Position numbers and translations under genes: made by a program. Shown piece after piece: positions 1 through 8,941 of a stretch of 30,009 nt of DNA (the first letter of the stretch is position 1; each line of letters opens with the position of its first letter). The DNA is from Planctomycetota bacterium (GTDB lineage: Bacteria > Planctomycetota > Phycisphaerae > Sedimentisphaerales > Anaerohalosphaeraceae), in NCBI GenBank assembly GCA_019456245.1, contig VRUF01000009.1, positions 1 through 30,009 on the forward strand, written 5' to 3'. The notes beneath the pieces were generated by a model. It was not told the DNA's origin. It searched no databases and saw nothing but the letters and a program-made list of their open reading frames with translations.

Positions 1-1740
1 CAAACTGAAAATGAGATCTTCAATGAGACCGTTCATCTGTTGACGCAGGCTTTAGCATACGCCCGTTACATGCCATTGACCTATTACGAGGGCAAGCGTG
101 AACAACGAGAAATTCAGAGCCAGCGGAACCTTGCTAGGTTCATGAAAATTCTCATGATCAAGCGCCTTGAGAGCAGTTTCCATGCGTTTCGCTTGACCCT
201 TAATCGCTTCATCCACACTTATGATCGTGTCATTGAGGAGTATCACAAAGGGCACGTCTATATCAGCCGGAAGCATATCAATAAGATTTTCGATCTACTG
301 GAAACTGACGACCAAGAAGCAATTGAGCGCTTACTAGAGGCGGATAAAGCAGAGCGATTGGATGCGAAGGACTTCACCCCGGAGTACATCCAGGACCTGG
401 AGCATGATCGGAGTATTCTTCGAAAGATATCCTCCGACTGGAAAAGGATTAAGCGCGATCCCAAATGGGAGGCTTTCAGGACGGTGCTTCAAAAGGAATC
501 CATACTGCAGGAGGGCAAGATCGTCATATTCACGGAGTCGAAGGAGACGGCTGAATACCTTGCCGACAGGATATCGCAGGAAGTCGAGAGCAAGGAGCTG
601 CTATTTACCGGCAGTTCTGATGAGTCTATCCGCAGGAAGGTGATCGCCAATTTCGACGCCCGGGCGTATAAGCCCCAGGACGAATATCGGATACTGGTTG
701 CTACCGAAGTACTCTCCGAAGGGGTCAATCTGCACCGCTCCAATATTGTGATCAACTACGACATCCCTTGGAATCCGACCCGCCTCATCCAACGCGTCGG
801 GCGTGTGAACCGTGTGGATACTGAATTTGACACGATTTATACCTATAACTTTTTTCCGACGGAAGAGAGTAATGATCAGATCAAACTAAAGGAGGCAGCC
901 GAAGCCAAGATCCACGCTTTCATCGAGATGCTCGGTGCAGATTCCCGTCTTCTTACCGAAGGTGAGGAGATTAAGTCACATGACTTGTTCGCCAAGTTGA
1001 CCTCTAAAAAGACCATCACCGGCGAGGACGAAGAGGAAGAGAGCGAACTGGAATACCTGACTGAGATCCGGGAGGTGCGCGACAATCAACCTGAACTCTT
1101 CACCCGTATCAAACGCCTACCGAAGAAGGCCCGGTCGACCAGGCTTGTATCGGAAGACAATCGTGGAGACGTGAATCAAGTCCCATCGTTGCTGACTTAT
1201 TTCCGTCAAGGCCGGCTCGATAAATTTTTTCTGGCCCAGCCCAATGCTGACGAGGCTATAGAGCTTGATTTCTTTGCTACAGCGAACATTCTCAAACCGA
1301 TTGAGCCCACAGAGACACGTCAAAATATCCCCCGTGACTTTTACACACTATTAGAGAAGAATCGGCACGCATTTGAGATTGCCACCAGTTTCGACTTTGA
1401 CGACGCCATCCCCAAACACCGTGGCGGAGCGAACGATGCATATATTCTGAAGCGCCTGAGAACAAGAGAGATTCGTCAATATCACGGCTTCACTGAGGAC
1501 GACGAGCAATACATTCAGCGTGTGGTACAACTCCTGATTGATGGTGCACTTCCCAAGCCTACTACGAAGAAGGTGGCCGCTGCTCTGAAGAAAGAGATTG
1601 AACCATTGAAAGTGCTGGGAATTCTACAGCGAGATATACCGGCGGAATTCTTCCAGGCTCCCCGTGCCGCGCAAACCTCGAATGTCTTCAGCCCGCGTGA
1701 GGTCATACTTTCCTCATACCTGCTGGAAGAGACCAAATGA
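1..1740 (+). CDS. SNF2-type helicase, C-terminal part (5' end outside window)
   Basis: The reading frame is open from base 1, so the gene begins upstream; the first in-window start (TTG at 40) is not the real one. The second RecA-like lobe of a superfamily 2 helicase is visible: the IVIFTESKETAEYLADRI strand-helix (about residues 175-190), the motif V region ATEVLSEGVNL, then NYDIPWNPTRLIQRVGRVNR with motif VI (QRVGRVNR). The rest is a long charged C-terminal extension. The frame overlaps the downstream methyltransferase by 4 bases (1737-1740), so they are almost certainly one operon. Helicase plus Eco57I-like methylase pairs are typical of restriction-modification or DISARM-like defence, where the helicase drives translocation or remodelling on foreign DNA. 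The N-terminal half is not visible, so a nuclease or phospholipase D domain there can be neither confirmed nor excluded. Confidence 0.85.
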   Translation, partial: QTENEIFNETVHLLTQALAYARYMPLTYYEGKREQREIQSQRNLARFMKILMIKRLESSFHAFRLTLNRFIHTYDRVIEEYHKGHVYISRKHINKIFDLLETDDQEAIERLLEADKAERLDAKDFTPEYIQDLEHDRSILRKISSDWKRIKRDPKWEAFRTVLQKESILQEGKIVIFTESKETAEYLADRISQEVESKELLFTGSSDESIRRKVIANFDARAYKPQDEYRILVATEVLSEGVNLHRSNIVINYDIPWNPTRLIQRVGRVNRVDTEFDTIYTYNFFPTEESNDQIKLKEAAEAKIHAFIEMLGADSRLLTEGEEIKSHDLFAKLTSKKTITGEDEEEESELEYLTEIREVRDNQPELFTRIKRLPKKARSTRLVSEDNRGDVNQVPSLLTYFRQGRLDKFFLAQPNADEAIELDFFATANILKPIEPTETRQNIPRDFYTLLEKNRHAFEIATSFDFDDAIPKHRGGANDAYILKRLRTREIRQYHGFTEDDEQYIQRVVQLLIDGALPKPTTKKVAAALKKEIEPLKVLGILQRDIPAEFFQAPRAAQTSNVFSPREVILSSYLLEETK

Positions 1741-4700
1741 ACCGCAAGCAGGCGTACCATATCGTTCAGGAGACCTTCCCCCAGACCTTCGATAAAGCCA
1801 GATTCCGCAATTTCATCATCAACCTGCTCAACCAGGTGGATGAGTCAAAGGCCTCCGCATGGGGCAACCAGTATATCAAGAACGCCTTCAAGAATTACGT
1901 CAGCCGATACGAAAGAATCGGCACCTATTCAACACCTGATCAGGATAGGCTGGATGTACTCATCGTGCATCTCACCCACGAATCCAAACTGGATCGTGCC
2001 CGGACTGCCATCCGCGACTTTGTTGCCGATCATTTGAAGCAACGCGACGAGAAGGAAGCGGCGCTGGTTGCCTTCGTATCACCGACGGAAACACTGTGGC
2101 GTTTCTCCTATGTGAAAATGGAGTATGCGGCCGTCAGAAAAGATACAGGTAACGTAGGCGTTGAGACCCGTCTAACACCTGCTCGCCGTTTCTCCTATAT
2201 CGTTGGCGAAGGGGAGAGTTGCCACACGGCCCAGACGCGCTTCCTGGATATTCTCCAGAATACACACACTGATCCTAGCCTCGCAGAGATTGAGAAGGCC
2301 TTCAGCGTTGAGGCTGTTACCAAGGAATTCTTCAAGCTGTACACCGGTTTGTTCGAGGAACTTCATGACGCCCTGGAGAAACTCACGGAGAAGGATGCAA
2401 CCATTCGTGAAGAGTTTGAAAACAAAAGCATCAGCAGAGTGGACTTTGCCAAGAAGCTAATGGGACAGATCGTATTTCTTTATTTCCTCCAAAAAAAGGG
2501 TTGGCTTGGTGTTGAAAGAGGCCAAGAATGGGGCACAGGTCCGCGCAACTTCCTGGGCCGGTTGGCAAAAGGAGAGTATAGCCAGTACAGGAATTTCTTT
2601 AACGATGTCCTTGAACCGCTGTTCTACGATACGCTGGCCCATGACCGGGGGCATGAAGCCTGGGAGGATCGTTTCAATTGCCGTATCCCTTTCCTGAACG
2701 GTGGATTGTTCGAACCACTTGGGAACTATGACTGGGAAAAAACCGATATTGTCCTGCCGGATAGTCTCTTCACCAACTCCGAACCTGTTGAAGAGGGGAT
2801 CACCGGTACCGGTATATTTGATGTTTTCGACCGCTACAACTTCACAGTGAACGAGGCAGAGCCCCTAGAAAAAGAGGTGGCCATCGATCCCGAGATGCTG
2901 GGGAAAGTGTTTGAAAACCTGATCGAAGAAAACCGGCGTAAGGGGATGGGAGCCTACTACACGCCCCGTGAAATTGTCCACTATATGTGCCAGGAGAGTT
3001 TAATCCAATATCTCGACAATTCTATTAACATTCAATCCGAATCAATCGTCCCTGGCAAACCGGTTCAGGAAAACCTGCTCGGCCCCACTGAACCGAAGCA
3101 AGGTACCCTGAAGACCGCCGCCTATAAAGAACGTGTACCACGAGGCGACCTAGAAACGTTCGTCCATCTGGGGGAACAGATTTCCCACTACGAAGCCGTT
3201 GAAACCGAATATCGCGTAAAAATGCCCAAGAGTATTGATCAACATGCCCGGCTTATCGATGAGAAGCTCCAGGAGATCAGGATCTGTGACCCTGCCGTCG
3301 GTTCTGGAGCATTCCCTATAGGGATGATGATGGAAATCGTCCGTGCCCGCTCCGCCCTTACACCCTATTTCAATGACATCCATGAGCGCACGCCATACCA
3401 TTTCAAACGCCATGCTATTCAAAACTGTCTCTATGGTGTGGATATCGATGCCGGGGCTATTGAGATTGCGAGACTTCGAGCCTGGCTCTCGTTGGTTGTG
3501 GATGAGGAAGACGTTCAACAGATCAAGCCATTGCCGAACCTGGATTATAAGATGGTTGTCGGGAACTCCCTTTTCGGTGTCGAGAGGACCGTTTTCACCG
3601 GCCCGCTTTTCGACAGACTGGAGAAGTTGAAACCAACATTTTTCGATGAAACCGACACGTCCATGAAGGCGGAGTTGAAAATTGAAATAGACGACCTGAT
3701 CCATCAACTCACCGGCGGTAATCAAGTATTCGACTTTGAAATCTACTTCTCAGAAGTGTACCACGAGAAAAACGGATTTGATGTGGTGATTGCCAATCCA
3801 CCTTATGTCCGTCAGGAGAAGATCAAGGAGATAAAGCCCGAACTCAAGAAACGTTATGACTGCTATACCGGTGTGGCGGACATCTACGTGTACTTCTATG
3901 AGCGCGGCTTTCGATTACTAAGGCAAAATGGGACGCTGACCTTCATATCCTCCAATAAATATTTCCGCTCCGGCTACGGAGAGAAGCTGCGTCAATTTCT
4001 AGGCAGCAAGGCCACCGTACATCACCTGATCGATTTCGGGGATGCACCCATCTTTGAGGCCATCGCGTACCCAAGCGTCATTCTATTGAGTAGAAAACCA
4101 CCCTACTCCAACCAGACCCGTGCGCTGAACTGGCAGACCAATCTCCCGCTGGAAGACTTTAATACGGTCTTCCAATCCCGAAGCTTCCTCATTGCCCAAA
4201 AGGAACTCACTGCGGACGGCTGGCGACTGGAATCGCCGGCGGTGTTACGCCTCCTGGAGAAATTGCGCCGAGCAGGCCAGCCCTTGGGTGAATATGTGAA
4301 CGGCCGTTTTTACCGAGGAATCTTGACCGGTTATAACAAGGCTTTCGTGGTAGACCGGGAGACGCGGGACCGATTGATTGCCGAACATCCGTCCTCCGCG
4401 GATGTGTTAAAACCCTTTCTACACGGTAAAGATGTGAAGCGGTGGTGTGTTGAACCGAAGGACTTATGGCTTATTTTTACGCGACGGGGGATAAACATCG
4501 ATGAATACCCTGCAATCCGAGGACATCTCGAAGACTTCCGAGAGAAACTAGAACCTAAGCCCAACGATTGGAATGATGAGAAACAAGGCAAGTGGCCGGG
4601 CCGAAAAGGAGGTAGCTACAAGTGGTATGAAATTCAGGATAACATTGCCTACTGGCAGGAGTTCGAGGAGCCGAAGATAATCTATCCAGATATTGCGCAA

Positions 4701-5069
4701 AGGGCAGAATTTGCCTTCGATAAATATAACCTATATCCGATAAATACACTTTATATCATGCCCACCACGAAGACATGGCTGGTCGGTATGCTAAATAGCA
4801 AAGTCCTGTTTTGGTATTATACAAAAATCAGTTCCCAGATCAGGGGAGGGTTTGTACGGTATATCGCACAGTATATCTCACAGATTCCCATTCCTGCCTG
4901 CACGCCAGTTGAAAGTCAGGCATTGGAAGGCCTGGTAGAGAATGTCCTGTCTGCAAAGAAGCAGGACTCCGATGCCGATACAGCAGGGCTCGAGCAGGAG
5001 ATTGATCGAATTGTATACAAACTGTATGTATTGACAGAGGAGGAGATACGAATTGTGGAGGATTGTTAA
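1737..5069 (+). CDS. Eco57I-like N6-adenine DNA methyltransferase (restriction-modification class)
   Basis: A 1110-residue protein that would methylate adenine in DNA using S-adenosylmethionine. An N-terminal alpha-helical region (about 1-380) leads to GAYYTPREIVHYM (about 405-417), the SAM-binding motif DPAVGSGAFPIGMM (about 517-530) and the catalytic motif IV NPPY (about 686-689, in VVIANPPYVRQEK). The C-terminal third (about 850-1080) resembles TaqI-type target recognition regions, with LKPFLHGKDVKRW and a late RYIAQYISQIPIP segment. The size fits type IIG or stand-alone defence methylases. I could not identify a PD-(D/E)XK nuclease motif in the N-terminal region, so cutting activity may lie elsewhere, perhaps in the helicase partner. 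It starts inside the end of the helicase gene (ATGA overlap), implying coupled translation. It ends 3 bases before a convergent gene, with no terminator between them. Confidence 0.9.
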   Translation: MNRKQAYHIVQETFPQTFDKARFRNFIINLLNQVDESKASAWGNQYIKNAFKNYVSRYERIGTYSTPDQDRLDVLIVHLTHESKLDRARTAIRDFVADHLKQRDEKEAALVAFVSPTETLWRFSYVKMEYAAVRKDTGNVGVETRLTPARRFSYIVGEGESCHTAQTRFLDILQNTHTDPSLAEIEKAFSVEAVTKEFFKLYTGLFEELHDALEKLTEKDATIREEFENKSISRVDFAKKLMGQIVFLYFLQKKGWLGVERGQEWGTGPRNFLGRLAKGEYSQYRNFFNDVLEPLFYDTLAHDRGHEAWEDRFNCRIPFLNGGLFEPLGNYDWEKTDIVLPDSLFTNSEPVEEGITGTGIFDVFDRYNFTVNEAEPLEKEVAIDPEMLGKVFENLIEENRRKGMGAYYTPREIVHYMCQESLIQYLDNSINIQSESIVPGKPVQENLLGPTEPKQGTLKTAAYKERVPRGDLETFVHLGEQISHYEAVETEYRVKMPKSIDQHARLIDEKLQEIRICDPAVGSGAFPIGMMMEIVRARSALTPYFNDIHERTPYHFKRHAIQNCLYGVDIDAGAIEIARLRAWLSLVVDEEDVQQIKPLPNLDYKMVVGNSLFGVERTVFTGPLFDRLEKLKPTFFDETDTSMKAELKIEIDDLIHQLTGGNQVFDFEIYFSEVYHEKNGFDVVIANPPYVRQEKIKEIKPELKKRYDCYTGVADIYVYFYERGFRLLRQNGTLTFISSNKYFRSGYGEKLRQFLGSKATVHHLIDFGDAPIFEAIAYPSVILLSRKPPYSNQTRALNWQTNLPLEDFNTVFQSRSFLIAQKELTADGWRLESPAVLRLLEKLRRAGQPLGEYVNGRFYRGILTGYNKAFVVDRETRDRLIAEHPSSADVLKPFLHGKDVKRWCVEPKDLWLIFTRRGINIDEYPAIRGHLEDFREKLEPKPNDWNDEKQGKWPGRKGGSYKWYEIQDNIAYWQEFEEPKIIYPDIAQRAEFAFDKYNLYPINTLYIMPTTKTWLVGMLNSKVLFWYYTKISSQIRGGFVRYIAQYISQIPIPACTPVESQALEGLVENVLSAKKQDSDADTAGLEQEIDRIVYKLYVLTEEEIRIVEDC

Positions 5070-5072
5070 GTC

Positions 5073-5384
5073 TCATGCTTTACCACCTGTTCCTGGATGA
5101 GAGCGGGAAATGATGGCCCCGATTCCTTTGACCTTCCCACTCCACACCTTCCTAAATCTAACCCTATATCTATTAAAGTGTGGCAAAGCAATCTCTTTCG
5201 TCCAGAACACTACAATCTTCTCCTCAGGCTTCAAGCCGTACTGTTCTTGTAGTATCTGAGCCATATTCGGGTACGGGTACTTGAAGGTTGTCACATATAC
5301 CGCCTTACGCAGGTTTAGCCATTGCTTCGGCACCTTATCCCCCGGCTTATATACAGGCACTAACTTCTTTACAATAAGCACCAT
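5073..5384 (-). CDS. Uncharacterised 103-residue protein, last gene of the minus-strand operon
   Basis: I do not recognise this protein. It is basic, rich in aromatic residues, and ends in a glycine/serine-rich tail (SRSHPGTGGKA). The middle reads like an alpha/beta fold, with VYVTTF and KIVVFWTKEIALPHFNRY as probable strands. It lies 9 bases downstream of the HerA-like ATPase gene on the same strand, so it is probably cotranscribed and may act with the ATPase. The ATG at 5382-5384 is the longest start and has only a weak ribosome binding site. Its stop lies 3 bases from the stop of the convergent methyltransferase gene. That is a tight junction, as expected where two modules were joined. Confidence 0.65.
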   Translation of the reverse strand: MVLIVKKLVPVYKPGDKVPKQWLNLRKAVYVTTFKYPYPNMAQILQEQYGLKPEEKIVVFWTKEIALPHFNRYRVRFRKVWSGKVKGIGAIISRSHPGTGGKA

Positions 5385-5393
5385 CTTCTTACC

Positions 5394-6746
5394 CTAAGGG
5401 GAACCTACAGAGGCATTTACTTCATCATTAGAATCCAAATAAAGTCCTTTCTTTATACGAACCAGAGGGAACCTCACATGTACTGGATCAACAAACCTGT
5501 CCTTCATCTTCACAATAGCATGTCCTACTTCAAGATGATCTATCATCCTCCTCTGCTCTGGCATAAGACTCATCGAACGAGCGATGCTTGAAATATCAGC
5601 ACCATTACCAAGAGTGAAGCAGAATTTGGAGTTTGTATTCGCGATGATAGAGTCACTCAATTTCTTGGGCTCTTGGTCAATCACAATAGCACTTTCACCA
5701 AACTCACGGATCATTCTGATAACAGTCTCCATGATGGTTTCAGTGCCTGACTTATGCTCTTTCCCCTTTGAAAGAACGTGGTGGGCCTCTTCGATAACTA
5801 TGGCGTGTTTGAACTCCTCCCTCTTGCCTTCCTGTTTCCTGAACTCGTAAATCCACAGCAGCAGGGCCTCGACAAAGAAAATCTTCTCAATCGTTGCCAG
5901 GTTATCCATTTCAATAACCACATTCTGTTGAAGCAGCGTCTCAATGCCCTCGTGCTGTCGAACATTGAGGACATTTCCCAGCAAACCTGAAAACGTCAGA
6001 CTGGCCAAGGTTCTCTTGACAGAACTCATCCATAGCATCTCTCTCCCGCGGACGAATTCCTTTCTCAGAGACTTCTCAAGATCCCTAAATGTTGGATAAC
6101 TTCCTTTCCCATCATAAATCCCAAATTGCTCGTAGAGATAGTCGATTCCTTTTCTGAGGAAATACTCCACACCATGACCGACGAAGAATGCGTGCTTCAT
6201 CACGTCCACGAGCATGGCCATCCAGTGTTTTGCGTGAACTCCTGGTGGCGGTATTAGAGGATTGAACTTGAAGTCACACAGGGGATCGCCCAGACGTATC
6301 ACTTTCAGATCCTGAAACTCTGGCAGCTGCTTCAAGTCCCGATAGTTTCTCTTCCAATCAAAGACCAGGAAGGGCTTTTTATGCCTGGCCAACTCTCTCA
6401 AAATGTGAAAGCTCAGATTCGTCTTCCCTGTACCAGTCATTCCAACGATCAGGATGTGTTTGATGAATTCATCTTCCCGCAGTCCGAACTCTGCAAATTC
6501 TTTATCAGGATATATCACAGAGCCTATATGGTAGTCCCCGGCCAATTTCTCCGACACCGGTGGAGGCAGCCTAATACTCTCCTGGTAATCCTGTTTCGCC
6601 TTCCTATCAGCGAGGAGCCTGAGCAGATCCTTATTGCCCTGGGCTGCCTTGGAATCCTTCGACAGCAGGTTCAGATACCACAAGCCTCTGGCTTTTTCAC
6701 CCATCACAGGTTCCAATTTCCTCAGTAAATCTTTAATCTCTTTCAT
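5394..6746 (-). CDS. HerA/FtsK-like ATPase (DUF87-type)
   Basis: A 450-residue hexameric-type P-loop ATPase. Walker A is GMTGTGKTN (residues 102-110), followed by the FDWKRNY segment (129-135) typical of HerA/VirB4-like proteins. Walker B is HAIVIEEAHHVL (314-325), and a sensor region with NTNSKFCFTLGNG lies at about 371-382. Known relatives are DNA translocases, in archaeal end resection with NurA, in plasmid conjugation coupling and in some defence systems. No NurA-like nuclease is next to it, so I favour DNA pumping or mobility for the element; this is inference. Its ATG overlaps the stop of the upstream methyltransferase by 4 bases (ATGA), so translation is coupled. No transmembrane segment is evident, unlike conjugative TraD/VirD4 proteins. 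Confidence 0.88.
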   Translation of the reverse strand: MKEIKDLLRKLEPVMGEKARGLWYLNLLSKDSKAAQGNKDLLRLLADRKAKQDYQESIRLPPPVSEKLAGDYHIGSVIYPDKEFAEFGLREDEFIKHILIVGMTGTGKTNLSFHILRELARHKKPFLVFDWKRNYRDLKQLPEFQDLKVIRLGDPLCDFKFNPLIPPPGVHAKHWMAMLVDVMKHAFFVGHGVEYFLRKGIDYLYEQFGIYDGKGSYPTFRDLEKSLRKEFVRGREMLWMSSVKRTLASLTFSGLLGNVLNVRQHEGIETLLQQNVVIEMDNLATIEKIFFVEALLLWIYEFRKQEGKREEFKHAIVIEEAHHVLSKGKEHKSGTETIMETVIRMIREFGESAIVIDQEPKKLSDSIIANTNSKFCFTLGNGADISSIARSMSLMPEQRRMIDHLEVGHAIVKMKDRFVDPVHVRFPLVRIKKGLYLDSNDEVNASVGSP

Positions 6747-7342
6747 GATTCTGTGTGCAGTTGGGTTTGAGCTAGTCGTCTGTTCGCTATCTTAACAGAT
6801 TCCGGATCAATCTCAAATCCAATGAATTTTCTATTGAGCCTTTTGCAGGCAAGCGCGGTTGTCCCCGAACCGATAAACGGGTCCAGAACGAGATCGCACT
6901 CTTTGAACATGCCGATAATAAGTTTGTATAATTCGACTGGATCCTGGTACTTATGCTTTTTCCCGTCACCAACCAGGCTCTGAGCGTTGTAACAATCACT
7001 CCATATCCTTCTGTTCACCTTGTACCCGTCATCCATCTGGTACACCAGGATTGGATTCCACCGGTACGAATAGTGGCTGAACCCCTTCGCCCAGACCAGA
7101 ACTCTATGAGGTGGATACTCTCGAATCAGATGGTTCAGTTTCGTCGCAGAGTGGATGATGATCAGAACCTTGCCGCATACTCTGCTACATTCCTTAAAGA
7201 AAGAGTCATAAAACTCCCAGTAATCCCCCTGGACATCCTCCTGTTTGAAAGGGGGACTCGTCATGACCATATCAATGCTATTGTCCTTCAGTCCCTTCAT
7301 CAATTCCAGGCAGTCGCCCTGATAAATTCTGTTCGGTTTCAT
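6743..7342 (-). CDS. Beta-class DNA methyltransferase (N4-cytosine or N6-adenine)
   Basis: A 199-residue amino-methyltransferase with permuted motif order. The catalytic motif TSPPF is near the N-terminus (28-32), preceded by the YQGDCLELMKGL segment. The SAM-binding motif DPFIGSGTTALA is near the C-terminus (about 153-164), followed by FIGFEIDPE. This order defines the beta class; SPP-type motifs are frequent in N4-cytosine enzymes, but adenine specificity is possible. There is hardly any target recognition domain, as in solitary methylases of phages and plasmids, and no restriction enzyme lies nearby. A role in protecting the element's DNA from host restriction is the simplest reading. It is coupled by a 4-base overlap to the ATPase gene downstream. 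Confidence 0.9.
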   Translation of the reverse strand: MKPNRIYQGDCLELMKGLKDNSIDMVMTSPPFKQEDVQGDYWEFYDSFFKECSRVCGKVLIIIHSATKLNHLIREYPPHRVLVWAKGFSHYSYRWNPILVYQMDDGYKVNRRIWSDCYNAQSLVGDGKKHKYQDPVELYKLIIGMFKECDLVLDPFIGSGTTALACKRLNRKFIGFEIDPESVKIANRRLAQTQLHTES

Positions 7343-7357
7343 TTTGTCAATTGAGTT

Positions 7358-7750
7358 CTATTTCACCAACCTCCTTTTCTCACGTTCGAGGGCAAGTTCT
7401 TCCCTGGTATGCTGTAGATCATCTTGCAGCTTGATAACATCTTTAAAGTACGCGAGCCATTCGTCAATCTTCCTGAACTCTGTCCGTGCCATTTCCTGTT
7501 CAAGGGCTGTCTTCCGAGCCAAGGCAGAGCCGTTGATTGCGCTCCGATAATGCACCTGCCGGAGTTTTTCTTTTAATCTGAGTTGGTGAGTCCCAAAGCT
7601 GGATAAGGCGCCATTTCGAATGATTGCTCTCATTTGGATCTCTGTCTCCAGCTGCTTTATCCGCTCTTCGAGATTCTTGACAGGCATGTCCAGGAGAGTA
7701 TCAACTATCTCATCGACTTCATCCTCTTTTTTCAAGTTCCTCTTTTCCAT
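7358..7750 (-). CDS. Coiled-coil protein of unknown function (130 residues)
   Basis: A highly charged, probably almost entirely helical protein. Residues 20-55 (NLEERIKQLETEIQMR) and about 85-128 (long runs of E, K, R, L and Q) look like two coiled-coil segments around a short central loop. The C-terminus is basic (LEREKRRLVK). No enzymatic motif is visible and I do not recognise the family. It sits between the primase and the methyltransferase genes on the same strand, 15 bases before the latter. It may be a structural or adaptor component of the element's replication or transfer machinery, which is an inference from position only. The Shine-Dalgarno site before the ATG at 7750 is weak. Confidence 0.65.
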   Translation of the reverse strand: MEKRNLKKEDEVDEIVDTLLDMPVKNLEERIKQLETEIQMRAIIRNGALSSFGTHQLRLKEKLRQVHYRSAINGSALARKTALEQEMARTEFRKIDEWLAYFKDVIKLQDDLQHTREELALEREKRRLVK

Positions 7751-7802
7751 TCTATTATTTGGTGAGCGTTAATTAATCGCCGAAGGCTGAATGCATCTTC
7801 AA

Positions 7803-8684
7803 TTATAGGAACTCCCGTAGGTAGTTTTGCCCATAGTGATCCGGTTGCATGTTCTCAGGAAGGTAGATTGCTTTAATCGGCCGCTTCTCATGCAGAGCGT
7901 CGATTGCTTGGCGCATCCCACGCCTGCCGGCTTCGTCTCCGTCAAACATGAATGCAAGCCTTTGTTCAAGTGAGAGCAACTGCTTCTTCTGATGATGACT
8001 CATTGAACTGCCCATCAGGGCGACACTTTCAAGACCTGCTGCATAAAGAGCAAACACGTCGAAAAAGCCCTCGACAACAACTACTTCTTTACCTTGATCC
8101 TTGACAACATGATTGAGATTGTAAACAACCCTATTCTTAGGAAATCCACGAGGGAAACGATATTTAGGCTGGGTGTCATCGACCGCACGACCGCAATAGG
8201 CTACCAGGTTACCGTCCACGTCATGTATGGGTATGGCAATCCTTCCAGTCATTATCCCTCTATTGCAATATCCAATACCGAAGTACTGCGCCGTCTCAGG
8301 TGATATATTTCGCGACTTCTGATAGTTATGATCAGGTTCCAGGGTTAGCCTGAACCTAAGCGGCTTCAGGACAGATCCAGCAGGCCTGCCTTCTTCATAA
8401 CAAATGCCTAGAAGATCATTTCCAATCTGAGCAGCTTCTCGCACTCCTACATTCTCAATTGCCATCAGCAGGTCAATAACAGATCCACCACCACAATGCG
8501 TAAAACAATTCCATAGATTCTTTTCAAGACTGACGTTGAAAGCCCTGGGATTGTCTCCGTTGTGAATCGGGCAGCGTCCATAAAGTTGTGATCCACTTTT
8601 TTTCAGGTCCAGTGACATGCCGTACTCGCGAAGCACTCGCTCTATCGAGAGTTCCCGTTTAATTCTTTCATAGTCTGGTTTCAT
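7803..8684 (-). CDS. DnaG-type primase (CHC2 zinc finger plus TOPRIM)
   Basis: A 293-residue primase that would synthesise RNA primers for replication of the element. The N-terminal zinc finger uses C38, H41, C60 and C64 (CPIH ... CFTHCGGG); the spacing C-x3-C in the second half differs from the usual C-x2-C of cellular DnaG. The TOPRIM core follows, with E205 in VVVVEGFFDV and the DGDEAG motif at 248-253, which bind catalytic metals. It ends soon after the TOPRIM domain, so the C-terminal helicase-binding domain of chromosomal DnaG is absent. That is the size and layout of plasmid, phage and integrative-element primases. Its ATG overlaps the stop of the winged-helix gene by 4 bases, so the two are coupled. 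Confidence 0.9.
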   Translation of the reverse strand: MKPDYERIKRELSIERVLREYGMSLDLKKSGSQLYGRCPIHNGDNPRAFNVSLEKNLWNCFTHCGGGSVIDLLMAIENVGVREAAQIGNDLLGICYEEGRPAGSVLKPLRFRLTLEPDHNYQKSRNISPETAQYFGIGYCNRGIMTGRIAIPIHDVDGNLVAYCGRAVDDTQPKYRFPRGFPKNRVVYNLNHVVKDQGKEVVVVEGFFDVFALYAAGLESVALMGSSMSHHQKKQLLSLEQRLAFMFDGDEAGRRGMRQAIDALHEKRPIKAIYLPENMQPDHYGQNYLREFL

Positions 8685-8941
8685 CTTAATTCAGATTTGA
8701 TATTTTGTACTGCAACTGCAATTCGCTTGCCTTTATCGGTCATTATAATTCTCTTTATCTTTTTCGTAGGGACGATCTCTACGAGTTTTTTCTCAGCAAG
8801 ACGCTTGACAATAGCCCTTAGATGATTTATTGATGTATCGACTTCCCGGCTCAGTCTTTGGCAATATCTCTTGCTGTCTGGTGCTCTATGCAAGTGCACA
8901 AGTACGTTTATCCAAACCGGGAGATAAATTGAACTGCTCAT
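8681..8941 (-). CDS. Small winged helix-turn-helix protein
   Basis: An 86-residue protein with a helix-turn-helix (about 30-50: SREVDTSINHLRAIVKRL) followed by a wing and the MTDKGKRIA segment typical of MarR-like or archaeal-type winged helices. It probably binds DNA, as a repressor of this operon or as an origin-binding protein, since it sits directly between the methylase-like gene and the primase. It has ATGA overlaps on both sides (8938-8941 and 8681-8684), which is the strongest evidence that this run of genes is one translation-coupled operon. There is no ligand-binding domain. The assignment rests on fold pattern; the exact family is uncertain. Confidence 0.7.
   Translation of the reverse strand: MSSSIYLPVWINVLVHLHRAPDSKRYCQRLSREVDTSINHLRAIVKRLAEKKLVEIVPTKKIKRIIMTDKGKRIAVAVQNIKSELR

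Noticed and set aside
3150..3725. Minus-strand 191-codon frame in the methyltransferase gene
   Set aside because: The plus strand carries the SAM-binding motif here; the antisense frame shows no domain.
1..5069. DISARM system
   Set aside because: A helicase and a methylase are present, but drmA, drmB and drmC are not in the window. DISARM cannot be claimed without the sequence to the left.
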